64,000 nucleotides of DNA from Shewanella sediminis HAW-EB3 (GCF_000018025.1 NC_009831.1:4898001-4962000), one strand, 5' to 3'; shown: positions 39,831 through 49,786, numbered from the stretch's first letter. Notes: generated by a model from the sequence alone, not told the origin. Numbers and translations are program-made.

Positions 39831-41663
39831 ATGTCATCCAGTGAAAAAACTTTCCGCGAACTCGGTCTTGCCGAGCCTTTGTTGCGTGCTCTTGACGAGC
39901 TCGGCTACGAAAAACCAACTCCAATCCAGGCTGCGAGTATCGATCCTCTCATGGCCGGAAAAGATATTTTAGGTCAGGCACAAACTGGTACAGGTAAAAC
40001 AGGTGCTTTCGCACTGCCTCTACTAAACAGCATCGACCCAAATACTAATGCTCCACAAATTTTGGTACTTGCACCAACACGTGAACTTGCCGTTCAGGTT
40101 GCTGAAGCTTTTGGTAGCTACGCAAAATTTATGAAGGGTCTACACGTTCTGCCTATTTACGGTGGACAGAGTATGCATCAGCAATTAAATGCTTTGCGTC
40201 GTGGACCACAGATCATTGTTGGTACTCCTGGCCGAGTTATGGACCACATGCGTCGCGGCACTCTTAAGTTAGAGTCGCTAAAAGCAATGGTTCTTGACGA
40301 AGCAGATGAGATGCTAAAGATGGGCTTCATCGATGATATCGAATGGATCCTTGAGCATACACCTAAGCAACGTCAACTAGCACTATTCTCGGCAACTATG
40401 CCTGAGCAAATTAAGCGTGTAGCTAACAAGTATCTGTCTGAGCCTGTACACGTGAAAATTGCTGCAACAACAACGACTGTTGAAACCATTGAACAGCGTT
40501 TTGTACAAGTATCACAACACAACAAACTTGAAGCACTAGTCCGTGTTTTAGAAGTTGAGAAGACCGAAGGTATTATCATCTTCGTTCGTACTCGTAACAG
40601 TTGTGTTGAGCTAGCTGAGAAGCTAGAAGCGCGCGGTTACGCTTCATCACCACTACACGGTGATATGAATCAACAAGCACGTGAACGTGCCGTTGATCAA
40701 CTTAAACGTGGCACACTAGATATCATCATTGCAACTGATGTCGCGGCCCGTGGTCTCGATGTTGAGCGTATCGGACACGTAGTAAACTACGATATTCCAT
40801 ATGATACTGAAGCTTACGTTCACCGTATCGGCCGTACAGGTCGTGCTGGTCGTACTGGTATGGCGATTCTTTTCGTTACACACAGAGAGATGCGTATGCT
40901 ACGCACTATCGAACGTGCAACTAAGAGCCGTATCTCACCAATGGATGTCCCTAGCCCAGAGACTGTGACCGAGCGTCGTCTTTCTCGCTTAGGTGAGCAA
41001 GTTTCTGAGATTATCGCTAAAGACTCTTTAGATTTCATGAAGGGCGCCGTTGCTCAACTTTGTCAGCAACTAGAAGTCGATACAGACATTCTTGCCGCAG
41101 CACTGCTGCAGCAAGTACAAAAAGATCGTCCACTGCAGTTACCATCGATTCATGAGCGTCAACGTGATAGCCGTGATGATCGTAACTCTCGTGACCGCAA
41201 TGACCGTGGCTCGCGTGACCGCAGTGATCGTCCACGTCGTGAATCACGTCCGACGCCTGGCGACCTAGGTAAAGCCGATTCACTTAAAGACAACCCAGAC
41301 GTTAAGATGTGCCGTTACATCATAGATGTCGGTCGTGATAACGGTGTTGGTGTAGGTAACATCGTAGGTGCCGTTGCAAATGAAGCAAACATCGACAGCC
41401 GTTACATAGGTCAAATCCAGTTGTTCGACCAAGTAACAGCGATTGATCTTCCTGACGGAATGCCAAAAGATGTCCTACAACACCTTAAGAAAGTACGTGT
41501 TTGTGGTAGACCTCTGAATATCCGTGAAGCCGAAGGTGCCGAACTACCTGCAGGTGGCGATAGCCGTCCTCCACGTCGTCCACGTAAGCCTTCTGGCGAC
41601 CGTCGCCCATCGGGTGACAGAAAGCCACACCGTAAAGGTAATCCATCGAGAGATGGTGAGTAA
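39831..41663 (+). CDS. deaD: DEAD-box RNA helicase DeaD/CsdA
   Basis: A 610-residue ATP-dependent RNA helicase that unwinds rRNA and mRNA structure, needed for ribosome assembly in the cold in E. coli. The order is Q motif (TPIQAAS), Walker A with Lys56 (AQTGTGKT), Walker B DEAD at 156-159, SAT, and HRIGRTGRAG. A basic Arg/Asp/Ser-rich stretch follows around 440-480, then the DbpA-type RNA-binding domain (MCRYIIDVGRDNGVGVGNIVGAVANEA) and a basic tail. Codon use is strongly biased, as for highly expressed genes. A terminator closes it. Confidence 0.97.
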   Translation: MSSSEKTFRELGLAEPLLRALDELGYEKPTPIQAASIDPLMAGKDILGQAQTGTGKTGAFALPLLNSIDPNTNAPQILVLAPTRELAVQVAEAFGSYAKFMKGLHVLPIYGGQSMHQQLNALRRGPQIIVGTPGRVMDHMRRGTLKLESLKAMVLDEADEMLKMGFIDDIEWILEHTPKQRQLALFSATMPEQIKRVANKYLSEPVHVKIAATTTTVETIEQRFVQVSQHNKLEALVRVLEVEKTEGIIIFVRTRNSCVELAEKLEARGYASSPLHGDMNQQARERAVDQLKRGTLDIIIATDVAARGLDVERIGHVVNYDIPYDTEAYVHRIGRTGRAGRTGMAILFVTHREMRMLRTIERATKSRISPMDVPSPETVTERRLSRLGEQVSEIIAKDSLDFMKGAVAQLCQQLEVDTDILAAALLQQVQKDRPLQLPSIHERQRDSRDDRNSRDRNDRGSRDRSDRPRRESRPTPGDLGKADSLKDNPDVKMCRYIIDVGRDNGVGVGNIVGAVANEANIDSRYIGQIQLFDQVTAIDLPDGMPKDVLQHLKKVRVCGRPLNIREAEGAELPAGGDSRPPRRPRKPSGDRRPSGDRKPHRKGNPSRDGE

Positions 41664-41707
41664 TCAATTATCGGTACACTTTTAACGAAGTGACTGAGTA
41701 AATAAAA

Positions 41708-41731
41708 AGGGAGCCTAAGGCTCCTTTTTTT
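41708..41731 (+). terminator. Terminator after deaD
   Basis: GGAGCC / GGCTCC with loop TAA and seven T residues. The following 41732-41985 stretch holds no gene or element I can name. Confidence 0.9.
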
Positions 41732-41985
41732 ATGCCTTTAAAACAGGAATAGCTCGTTCTTCGACGACATAGATACTCATAGCGATACACAGCAGTACAT
41801 ACTCAATAAAAACCTTCACCTCACAGATAACCAACTGATTGAAAACAACTTAAACATTGACGCAGCATACCGGTAACCCGTACAATTTGTAACAGGATCC
41901 AGCTCACACTCCTCCCAGCCTAAACGCGATATTGCTTAACAAGATTAATAAAATCCACAGCCTTACATCTCTCAGGCTCCAGACT

Positions 41986-42939
41986 ATGCTGAAATTCAAT
42001 CAAGACGTTCGTCAGCGTATCGGTAACGTGATCATGCTATATAGATTAGTCGATGTTAACGCTCCCGTTGTCATCACTTTTCCACCCGCCGATCATGGAG
42101 TCGCTGAAAGCGAAGCCTGGAGCTGTACTCCGTGGGGGTTTGATTTCCTCACCAGCCAGAAGATAAATACCATCTCTTTTGCCGATATTGGAGAACACTT
42201 CTATTACCATTCCGCCGAATTTGTAAATTTCATCGAGCTTCTGGCTCAGGAGCTGGTCATCTTTCCACAAAGACTTGGCTACGGGGTTAGTAAGGGAGGA
42301 TTTGGAGTTTCACTTCATGCGGATAGGTTAGGCCTTGACAGAGCCTTATTGATGATGCCATTAAGTACCTTCAATGATAAAAAAGCTCCCTGGGATTCTG
42401 CGGCCATCAGAGCCAGTAAAGCAGTTGATTGTAGCAGTCCACTCAACGATTCCTGCAGATGCCAAACGCCTCTGACCATCATTTTTGACCCCCTTAACCC
42501 AAGAGATAGGCGTCAGGCAGTACGCTTTCGCTCTACGAGTGTCAGTCTGAAGCTTCCGGGGGTTGGCCATAGGATCCCCAGAGCTCTGCAGGAGTTAGGA
42601 TTATTGAAAAAACTGGTGCTCGATTTTATTCATAACCGACTCGATACAGACGCCTTTCCCGGACAGGTACGCAAGCGACGAACGCTATCGGTTTATTATA
42701 GAAACCTGTTGAGTAACCCGACGCAGAAATTAACCTTTAAACGGAAGATAGTTCTTTATTATCATAAGCTGAATTTGCAACTGGCAAACATTGAAGATGA
42801 ACCAGCAAGAATACTCTGCCGAATTAAGCAGAGCCTACGTAAACGAAAATATCTCGTTGAAAAATGTCACATCCAACTACAACACGTTATCGCTGAGAGA
42901 CAGTTAGCACTCTGTACGGCGATGGTGTTTTGTTTATGA
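41986..42939 (+). CDS. Uncharacterised protein with a hydrolase-like nucleophile elbow
   Basis: A 317-residue protein of unknown function. The middle contains YGVSKGGFGVSLHADRLGLDRALLMMPLS, whose G-x-S-x-G-G core resembles the nucleophile elbow of alpha/beta hydrolases (serine near residue 104). The segment before it (VVITFPPADHG...GFDFLTSQKINTISF) would be the early strands. The last 90 residues are strongly basic with many Lys, Arg and His and could bind nucleic acid or membrane. The longest frame begins at a TTG at 41932; I use the ATG at 41986. No signal peptide is present. No operon partner. Confidence 0.6.
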   Translation: MLKFNQDVRQRIGNVIMLYRLVDVNAPVVITFPPADHGVAESEAWSCTPWGFDFLTSQKINTISFADIGEHFYYHSAEFVNFIELLAQELVIFPQRLGYGVSKGGFGVSLHADRLGLDRALLMMPLSTFNDKKAPWDSAAIRASKAVDCSSPLNDSCRCQTPLTIIFDPLNPRDRRQAVRFRSTSVSLKLPGVGHRIPRALQELGLLKKLVLDFIHNRLDTDAFPGQVRKRRTLSVYYRNLLSNPTQKLTFKRKIVLYYHKLNLQLANIEDEPARILCRIKQSLRKRKYLVEKCHIQLQHVIAERQLALCTAMVFCL

Positions 42940-43003
42940 GTCAGGCGCTCTAGACAAGCAGCGCCACTTTCAATCATAACATCATGCTTTATCACGATTG
43001 GTA

Positions 43004-43546
43004 TTACTTACCATTGAATTGCTCTTCATGTAACCAGGCGGCATGCCTGGGCGCTTTCTTGGTTCTTGACCACTCTTCCAACATGGCAGGCCCCACCTTC
43101 TTCAACTCTGCAAATTGACCCGGCGTGCCGGTAACACAGGTCAGCTCTAATCGATGACCGCTGGGGTCGAAGAAGTAGATCGATTCTATGATGCCATGTT
43201 TGGTAATACCAAGGACATCTACCCCCTTCGCCTCCAACTCCGCCTTGGCCTCTACCAGCGCATCGCGATCTTTCACCCTGAATGCAATGTGTTGCACCCA
43301 CTCGGGAGTATTTCTGTCGCGATCCATCTTCGGAGAGTTGGGTAGTTCGAAGAAGGCTAAAATATTGCCATTACCCGCGTCCAGAAACAGGTGCATATAG
43401 GGGTCTGGCTCCTGTGTTGAGGGTACTTTATCTTCGGCAATGGCAACCAGAAACTCCATATTAAGTTTATCTTTATAGAACTCGACCGTCTCTTTAGCAT
43501 CGTTACAGCGATAAGCCACATGATGTATCTGCTCAATATTAATCAT
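43004..43546 (-). CDS. VOC-fold dioxygenase/glyoxalase-like enzyme
   Basis: A 180-residue vicinal oxygen chelate protein. Two beta-alpha-beta-beta-beta modules are visible, with metal ligands likely His in IHHVAYRC near the start, His in VQHIAFRV in the middle and Glu in HRLELTC. The pattern fits extradiol dioxygenases and related lactoylglutathione-lyase-like enzymes; the substrate is unknown. The start is the ATG at 43546, as the frame to 43579 begins with TTG. It is divergent from a MarR-type regulator, and a palindrome in between suggests direct control. Confidence 0.85.
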   Translation of the reverse strand: MINIEQIHHVAYRCNDAKETVEFYKDKLNMEFLVAIAEDKVPSTQEPDPYMHLFLDAGNGNILAFFELPNSPKMDRDRNTPEWVQHIAFRVKDRDALVEAKAELEAKGVDVLGITKHGIIESIYFFDPSGHRLELTCVTGTPGQFAELKKVGPAMLEEWSRTKKAPRHAAWLHEEQFNGK

Positions 43547-43572
43547 ACCGAATCTAACCCTTAACGAATGTA

Positions 43573-43586
43573 GTAACAAGTGTTAC
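43573..43586. promoter_or_regulatory. Candidate operator between the VOC and marR-type genes
   Basis: GTAACA-AG-TGTTAC is a perfect 6-bp inverted repeat, 27-40 bp before the VOC gene start and 153 bp before the regulator start. Position and symmetry fit a MarR dimer site. Confidence 0.45.
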
Positions 43587-43738
43587 CAACTTTACTCTTG
43601 TTCATCCTGTAGGTCAATATATCCTCAACTCCTGTCAGATTGAGAATCTTCAACAAGGTACAAACCATTGAATGAAGTCGCATCTAATGTCTGTTTGGGT
43701 ATAATCGAGAGCTTAACTCATTAAAGGATGACCCTTTT

Positions 43739-44227
43739 ATGGCGGTAGACAACATAGAGCCTAGGCAGAGCCTCGAAGTCAGTTTAGATATGGACAGCTT
43801 CTTTCCCTATCAGCTGACACAACTACAATCGAGTGTGAGCGATAACATTGCCGAGATCTACACGGGTCACTTCGAACTCACTCGGCATGAATGGCGAATA
43901 CTCGCCGTACTTGGCACGGGTAAGGCACTCTCGGCTAAACAGATAGGTTTAATGATCAACCTGGAAAAAATGCAAACCAGTCGCGCCCTTGCCAGAATGA
44001 TTAATAAAGCTTTAATCGCAAAAGTCGAAGACAGGAGTGATAAACGCTCATCTCTATTAAAATTAACCCCAGAAGGACTCAGAGTCCATCGGGAGTTAGC
44101 CCCTATGGTTTTAGCAAGAGAGCAGGCATTGTTATCGGTGCTGAGTGAAGATGAACATGAGCAACTCAAGCAGATCATGGATAAGCTGTTTGCCCAATCT
44201 AAGGCGATACAGACACAAGCGAAATAA
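43739..44227 (+). CDS. MarR family transcriptional regulator
   Basis: A 162-residue winged-helix dimer. The DNA-binding region is LTRHEWRILAVLGTGKALSAKQIGLMINLEKMQTSRALARMINKALIAKVEDRSDKRSSLLKLTPEG, with the wing in the DKRSS turn. Helices at both ends form the dimer. Such proteins usually repress a divergent gene until a small aromatic ligand binds, which makes the VOC gene the likely target. AAAGGA lies 9 bp before the ATG. Confidence 0.93.
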   Translation: MAVDNIEPRQSLEVSLDMDSFFPYQLTQLQSSVSDNIAEIYTGHFELTRHEWRILAVLGTGKALSAKQIGLMINLEKMQTSRALARMINKALIAKVEDRSDKRSSLLKLTPEGLRVHRELAPMVLAREQALLSVLSEDEHEQLKQIMDKLFAQSKAIQTQAK

Positions 44228-44230
44228 TGA

Positions 44231-44641
44231 TTAAATTCCGACAAAGAAAACTAAACCATAGATACCGATTAGTAGGATGACAGACACCAAACAGCGCCTT
44301 CTTAATTCGTGTCCATAGAGATTAAGCAGGCTGGGAAACAGTAGGAAGTTGAAGGGATTAAACAAGTTTTGATAGCAAAATACTGCAATGCCTAATCTCC
44401 GCCCTCTCTTTACCATCAGGTAAAAATAGTAAAAAAATCGGCCAAAAAGAAAGGGAAGGCTAACAAACATAGCCAAAGAGATTGCCATCTCGATTCCGGA
44501 CAGGTGAACATCTAATTGAAAAAGGTGGCTAACTCCCCCCGTTACGGTAACAACGAATCCAACGGTGACTAATGTCGAAAACAGTAGAAACAGTAAGCTG
44601 GAACTTATCAGCTTATACAAATCGATACTGATATTACGCAT
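44231..44641 (-). CDS. Small multi-pass membrane protein, unknown
   Basis: A 136-residue protein with four hydrophobic segments (about 10-35, 48-70, 85-105 and 112-134) separated by short basic loops (KRGRR, HELRRR), so it should span the inner membrane four times. I do not recognise the family. The start ATG at 44641 has GAGG 6 bp upstream; the longer frame to 44653 starts with TTG. It converges on the marR-type gene with only 3 bp between stop codons. Confidence 0.65.
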   Translation of the reverse strand: MRNISIDLYKLISSSLLFLLFSTLVTVGFVVTVTGGVSHLFQLDVHLSGIEMAISLAMFVSLPFLFGRFFYYFYLMVKRGRRLGIAVFCYQNLFNPFNFLLFPSLLNLYGHELRRRCLVSVILLIGIYGLVFFVGI

Positions 44642-44795
44642 ATTAAACCTCAAATTATTCGCAAATAACCATCAATATCTTGTCCGTAAGAAATCTCAGT
44701 TTTATCCTGATACTCCTAAATTTAGTACATTATGATGTTTCTAATTTGAATAAATCGTAAATCTAAATATCTTCGGTATACCCAAGCGGAGCAGA

Positions 44796-44804
44796 CCCCC
44801 CCCC
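44796..44804 (+). repeat. Nine-base C tract
   Basis: A run of nine C residues in the gene-free 44642-44996 stretch, about 190 bp before the next start. Apart from high AT content I see nothing else in this stretch. Confidence 0.9.
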
Positions 44805-44996
44805 GACAATCAACTAACATACTGAATGTAAAGAGATACTAAACTATATTTCATGTAATAATTATCATCGCTTTTGCATTTTCATGCTATTGTCATTTTA
44901 AAACGACCAATTGATTCTTATTTTTTGCAGCTTCACTAAACCTGTTCTACGTTTAAAGGGCGCTAAAATAATTAAAATAACTAACAGGAAGATATT

Positions 44997-45404
44997 ATGC
45001 ATAAGTTCAGTTTTGGCTGTTCGGTCGAACTTTTAACCCACAACATTGCACAGATAACCATAGAGCCGAATGTCGAGGTCACACTCGAGATGCTAGGTGA
45101 ATTCGATGAATATATGAGTACAATATTCAATCACGATTTCGCCCTACTCATTGATAAACAAAACAATTACAGCTATTCCTATGAAACACTTCTATGTATG
45201 GGATCACAAGAAAACCTGAAGGCAACGGCGGTGGTTTTTTATGATGAAGCCGATGCTAAGCTCCCCCCACAATTCGCGGAAATGAGACAGGTTGATCAGC
45301 TCAATATCCAACTTTTCTCGGGAGCTAACATTGGAACCCAAAAAGCATTGAATTGGCTTGAGCATCAACTATGCACAGAAAAAAAAGTCGAACTTTCATA
45401 TTAA
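44997..45404 (+). CDS. Uncharacterised soluble protein, possibly STAS-like
   Basis: A 135-residue cytoplasmic protein. AGGAAG lies 5 bp before the ATG. The alternation of strands and helices (VELLTHNIAQITIEPNVEVTLEMLGEFDEYMS, then FALLIDKQNNYSYSYETLL, then ATAVVFYDEADAKL) resembles the STAS/SpoIIAA fold, where a central region FALLIDKQ would match the strand before the phosphorylation site; no conserved serine motif is evident. No anti-sigma partner is near. The function is unknown. Confidence 0.6.
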   Translation: MHKFSFGCSVELLTHNIAQITIEPNVEVTLEMLGEFDEYMSTIFNHDFALLIDKQNNYSYSYETLLCMGSQENLKATAVVFYDEADAKLPPQFAEMRQVDQLNIQLFSGANIGTQKALNWLEHQLCTEKKVELSY

Positions 45405-45438
45405 AAACAGTTATCAAATAGAGAGTAATTCTTCATGA

Positions 45439-45597
45439 AAAGAGAGTACCTCAACCCCACTGGCTGTTGAGATTCAGGCGTGGTGCTCGAAATTCAAATT
45501 CGAGAATACCTTTTTGTACCAGCCTGAGTCTTTTGTGCCTCTCAATATTCCCCATGCTTCTGAGCTAATGCCTGCTGATGACTTTAACCGCCCATAA
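45439..45597 (+). pseudogene. Possible decayed gene fragment
   Basis: A 52-codon frame without a start codon runs between a TGA at 45436 and a TAA at 45595. The translated text (EIQAWCSKFKFENTFLYQP) has normal amino acid usage and ends in DDFNRP. I do not recognise a parent family. It lies in the 423-bp gap before the Sel1 gene, which otherwise shows only an AT-rich promoter-like zone near 45680-45720. Confidence 0.25.
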
Positions 45598-45827
45598 CTG
45601 AAGAACTGCATATAGCCTCAACCCACCCACTGTCAATTTCACAGCAAAACCTTATAGAAAATCCATTCCCATTATTAGCCGAGTTTGTATTATTTGTAAT
45701 AATTAGGAATACCTGATACATATAGATGCTTAAAATTTATACTTTCAAGGATGAGGAACGGGTTCAAATATTCGGGGAAATGAGTACAGCAATAAACAAT
45801 GGACATAACTTAAGAAATGGAGCTCAC

Positions 45828-46661
45828 ATGAAGAAAATCACACTCATCTTGTCTTTGCTATTCGCAAGCTTTTTAATCTTTCCGGTGAAGGCATCGAACC
45901 ACCTAAGTGCTTGTGATACTAAAGATTGCAAAGAATACTTCAAAGCATACAAAATCCTCACTAAACGTGGGCATTCTGAAGCGATGGCGACCTTGGGAGA
46001 GCTGTATTATGCCGGTTACGGCACAGATAAAAACATCAAACAGGCTCTGAAATGGTTCAGGCGCGCGGCTAAGTTCGGGATCACCTCCGCCCAATACAAG
46101 GCCGGAATACTCTACCTTCAGGAGTCTGATTATCAAGATATTGATAAAGGGCTCAAACTACTTAAGAAGTCGACAAAACATAGCTTCTCTCCCGGCTCCT
46201 TCGCATTAGGAAAAATTTATCTTAACGGCGGCTTAGTAACACAAGATCTGACTCAAGCTGATGAGTGGTTATCAAAAGCCTTTTCACTAAATAATCAAGA
46301 AGCTATCAAGTTTGCCAGCAAACTAAAGAACTCACCTAAGACGGTTTCACTGGCACTTCCTAAACTATATGCGATGGTCGATTCTCAAGTAGAAAACAAT
46401 CAGGCCAGTGGCTCGTATCCGCCAATCAACGAGATGGAAACCATTACTGTTTCCGCTCCACAATATACCGAGTATTTTGATGCCGAGATAGCAAGATTAA
46501 ATAACGCTATCCCTGACACGTCCAGCGGCACAGGCTCTAATATTGCAGGAAAAACCTGTGGCAATATGTGGGGTTGCAGCACAGAGATGGACAGTCATCG
46601 AATAAGAGACGTTTTACTCTCTGATTGGGGCCTTGAAACGCTTCAATTCAGATTGAACTAA
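45828..46661 (+). CDS. Exported Sel1-repeat protein
   Basis: A 277-residue protein with a signal peptide (cleavage near VKASN, residue 22) and three to four Sel1/TPR-like repeats of about 36 residues: AMATLGELYYAGYGTDKNIKQALKWFRRAAK, SAQYKAGILYLQE...GLKLLKKSTK, and FALGKIYLNGG...ADEWLSKAF. Such repeats bind partner proteins in the periplasm. The C-terminal 90 residues lack repeats and contain two cysteines in KTCGNMWGCSTEM that could form a disulfide. The longest frame begins at 45726; the ATG at 45828 with GGAG 5 bp upstream starts the signal peptide. Partner unknown. Confidence 0.82.
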   Translation: MKKITLILSLLFASFLIFPVKASNHLSACDTKDCKEYFKAYKILTKRGHSEAMATLGELYYAGYGTDKNIKQALKWFRRAAKFGITSAQYKAGILYLQESDYQDIDKGLKLLKKSTKHSFSPGSFALGKIYLNGGLVTQDLTQADEWLSKAFSLNNQEAIKFASKLKNSPKTVSLALPKLYAMVDSQVENNQASGSYPPINEMETITVSAPQYTEYFDAEIARLNNAIPDTSSGTGSNIAGKTCGNMWGCSTEMDSHRIRDVLLSDWGLETLQFRLN

Positions 46662-46703
46662 TTCAATCCGATTTAATTAAGTGATAGAGGAGATTTTCCT
46701 CTA

Positions 46704-47534
46704 TCACTCTAACAGCCTTATCAGAACAGAGCAGCTCCCCCCATTAATGGTAATGATCTCCTCCAGGGGAACAGACTCGGCATAATCAGTATAGGCTTTG
46801 ATCATAATGGAAGGGAATTGAGTCTTATGGCTTGCCATCGCCTTCACCCTTTTAGTTTTATAGGATGAAACATCGACTCGAATCGTGACACCTGCGTCCT
46901 CGATGGGCATAGCAACCTTGTAATCGAAGCCAAACTTATTGGCCGATTTAGCCAGGCTTTCCGCCCTGTAATAGGAGACACCAAAGTAACCAGCAAGCCG
47001 ATTGAAATGGGCTGAAACTAATCTATTCAACGTTTTGTGGTCTCGATTATCCGTTATTCCCCCCTCCACAAATGTGAGAATAGCGGTAGGCTTTTCCTGT
47101 TCGAGTATGCTGTTCAGCTGCTTGATAATCTCTTCAGAATATTTATTGAGCTTGCCATCAGGTAAGCGCAAAAATATCGGAGACTGAAGGCCTAATATTT
47201 GAGAGGCTGCAATAGCTTCCTGCTCTCGAATCAGCGCTAACTCAGAGCCCGATAACCCTTGCCCGGAATGATCACTCCCGGCATCTCCGGAAGTCGCGTA
47301 TACCGGAAAGACTTTTACGCCATGATCACTCAATTTTGCTAACGTTCCAGATATCCAGGTCTCATCATCCGGATGAGCAAAAATAACGACGACAGAGAGA
47401 TCCCCCGCCATCTCTTCCACTGGTTCCATACTATATGATCCATCGAATTGCTCTCTTCCATTCTCGAGGTGACAGCCTGTTACGCTTATAGCAAGCATGA
47501 GAAGTATCAGAGTCAACCGAATCCTTTGGCCCAT
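46704..47534 (-). CDS. PIG-L family deacetylase, lipoprotein
   Basis: A 276-residue zinc-dependent N-acetyl deacetylase of the LmbE/PIG-L type. The lipobox SVTGC near residue 21 anchors it to the envelope. The zinc motif AHPDDE is followed later by VSAHFNR with the second histidine region. Relatives remove acetyl groups from N-acetylglucosamine derivatives. AGGTGA precedes the ATG. The small CWC gene lies 61 bp upstream on the same strand and may share its transcript. Confidence 0.9.
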   Translation of the reverse strand: MGQRIRLTLILLMLAISVTGCHLENGREQFDGSYSMEPVEEMAGDLSVVVIFAHPDDETWISGTLAKLSDHGVKVFPVYATSGDAGSDHSGQGLSGSELALIREQEAIAASQILGLQSPIFLRLPDGKLNKYSEEIIKQLNSILEQEKPTAILTFVEGGITDNRDHKTLNRLVSAHFNRLAGYFGVSYYRAESLAKSANKFGFDYKVAMPIEDAGVTIRVDVSSYKTKRVKAMASHKTQFPSIMIKAYTDYAESVPLEEIITINGGSCSVLIRLLE

Positions 47535-47595
47535 AGCTCACCTCGCATTCATCGGTTAAACACGCAGACAAGAGAATCGATCTCATTGCCTTGCT

Positions 47596-47832
47596 TCAAT
47601 CCAGCCTCTTCAGCCCCAGTTCTGCTTCCTCTTTTAGCTTAGCGATACAGCTCTGACAGATGCATGCCTTAAGCTCCGGAGCCTCTCCCTTTACCACTTC
47701 TTTGGGTGGAAAAGTAGTGTGATTACACCAGCAATCTTTGAGCTCCTTTCCCTCGATGACGGCACAGCCATTTTGTCGTTGGCAAAGGGGGCAAATATCG
47801 GACTTATTTATCGATTGAGTCATCACTATCAT
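47596..47832 (-). CDS. Cysteine-rich CWC family protein
   Basis: A 78-residue protein with eight cysteines in the pattern CPLCQRQNGC, DCWCNH and ACICQSC, which is the cysteine-rich CWC family (probably two zinc or Fe-S sites). Function unknown. Two ATGs are possible (47832 or 47823); GAGG lies 12 bp before the first. It has no signal peptide. Confidence 0.8.
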   Translation of the reverse strand: MIVMTQSINKSDICPLCQRQNGCAVIEGKELKDCWCNHTTFPPKEVVKGEAPELKACICQSCIAKLKEEAELGLKRLD

Positions 47833-48072
47833 CTCTTATTTCTTCCTCATCCGCAGGATGATTTACCCCATCATACAAGGTGACACCATGCCTAAGCAAA
47901 GAGTGCCAACTACCTTGAAAAACACCGAAAGGTGATCCACCCTCTAAACAGGCCACGTTATGAATAAATTCTAAACGTTTAATGACTTAGCGTATCTGGT
48001 GAAAAGGGGTTTATAGATGTTATCCTCATTTAGCGCGATTAATGTATTCATAAGCTATCTCTCGGTAGCAGC

Positions 48073-48441
48073 CTACAAGCTGTCGAAATCGACGCGATAG
48101 GCTAAGGCTCTGCATTCCAGATAATCGTTACAGCTGTTATTGAGGCGATGGTCGACACACTCCATGATCACCACACCATTGCCACCCAGCCTCTGAGTCT
48201 TATACTTAAGCTCGCCAAGAAGAAATGACTCGGTAGGTTTAGGCTGAGTCGGCCTGGTTCTGCAATAGGAGGAGACGACCTTACCCAGAGACTCGGCTTT
48301 ATATCGCTGAATTTCAGCAATGGAGTACTCTTGAACTTTATAGGTTCTTAAAGACTCATCGACACTCGGGATCGTATTCAACCTTATTCCATTACATGCA
48401 GACAGAGATAGCAGCAAAAAAACCGTCATTAATAACTTCAT
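48073..48441 (-). CDS. rcsF: RcsF-like outer-membrane stress lipoprotein
   Basis: A 122-residue lipoprotein with lipobox LSAC (residue 16). Its C-terminal domain carries four cysteines in SSYC, IMEC, NNSC and YLEC, matching the spacing of the two non-consecutive disulfides of E. coli RcsF, and the GGNGVVIMEC segment aligns with its NAVLLHSC region. RcsF reports envelope damage to the Rcs phosphorelay. Rcs kinase genes are not in the window. The start is the ATG at 48441 with AAGGA 8 bp upstream; the frame extends to 48513. Disulfide formation links it to the Dsb system. Confidence 0.75.
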   Translation of the reverse strand: MKLLMTVFLLLSLSACNGIRLNTIPSVDESLRTYKVQEYSIAEIQRYKAESLGKVVSSYCRTRPTQPKPTESFLLGELKYKTQRLGGNGVVIMECVDHRLNNSCNDYLECRALAYRVDFDSL

Positions 48442-48699
48442 CAAATTCATCCTTAAATTTTTTCCTAACTTATCCATAGAGTTAATGAGTGTAAAAAAGC
48501 GCGGCAGTCTCACTTAACCGGCTCTACCCTCGAACATTCAAGAGTCATCATAGAGAACCAACAGGCTCTGTTCAACTTATGCACATAATCAATTATCGAG
48601 GATAAGTTCGAGCGGAATCTTCTCACCGGGAACGGTTTCGGATCTCCATGACTTAACCTCGCTCTTATCAACGCGCCCATAGCTGTTTTACGGGATAAC

Positions 48700-48727
48700 A
48701 AAAATGCCCCACCGATAAGGCAGGGCA
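48700..48727 (-). terminator. Terminator after metF
   Basis: On the minus strand TGCCC(TGCC)...(GGTG)GGGCA is followed by TTTTTG, 120 bp past the metF stop. The intervening 48728-48848 holds a GCGGCT-AA-AGCCGC element at 48765-48778, a REP-like palindrome, and the heptamer repeat described next. The 48442-48699 part holds no gene I can support. Confidence 0.7.
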
Positions 48728-48816
48728 CTGATTTCAACTCGTATCTCTAATCTTCTGAGCCTTCGCGGCTAAAGCCGCTCCTACATTTACTGCTTATACC
48801 TCTCTGGCGGTAGGCG

Positions 48817-48844
48817 GTAGCCCGTAGCCCGTAGCCCGTAGCCC
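48817..48844. repeat. Four perfect tandem copies of GTAGCCC at the 3' end of metF
   Basis: The heptamer repeats four times and stops four bases from the metF stop codon. It has the same unit length and position (gene 3' end) as the CTAG repeats at 11919 and 15277. Confidence 0.9.
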
Positions 48845-48848
48845 AGCA

Positions 48849-49784
<936 letters not shown>

Positions 49785-49786
49785 TT

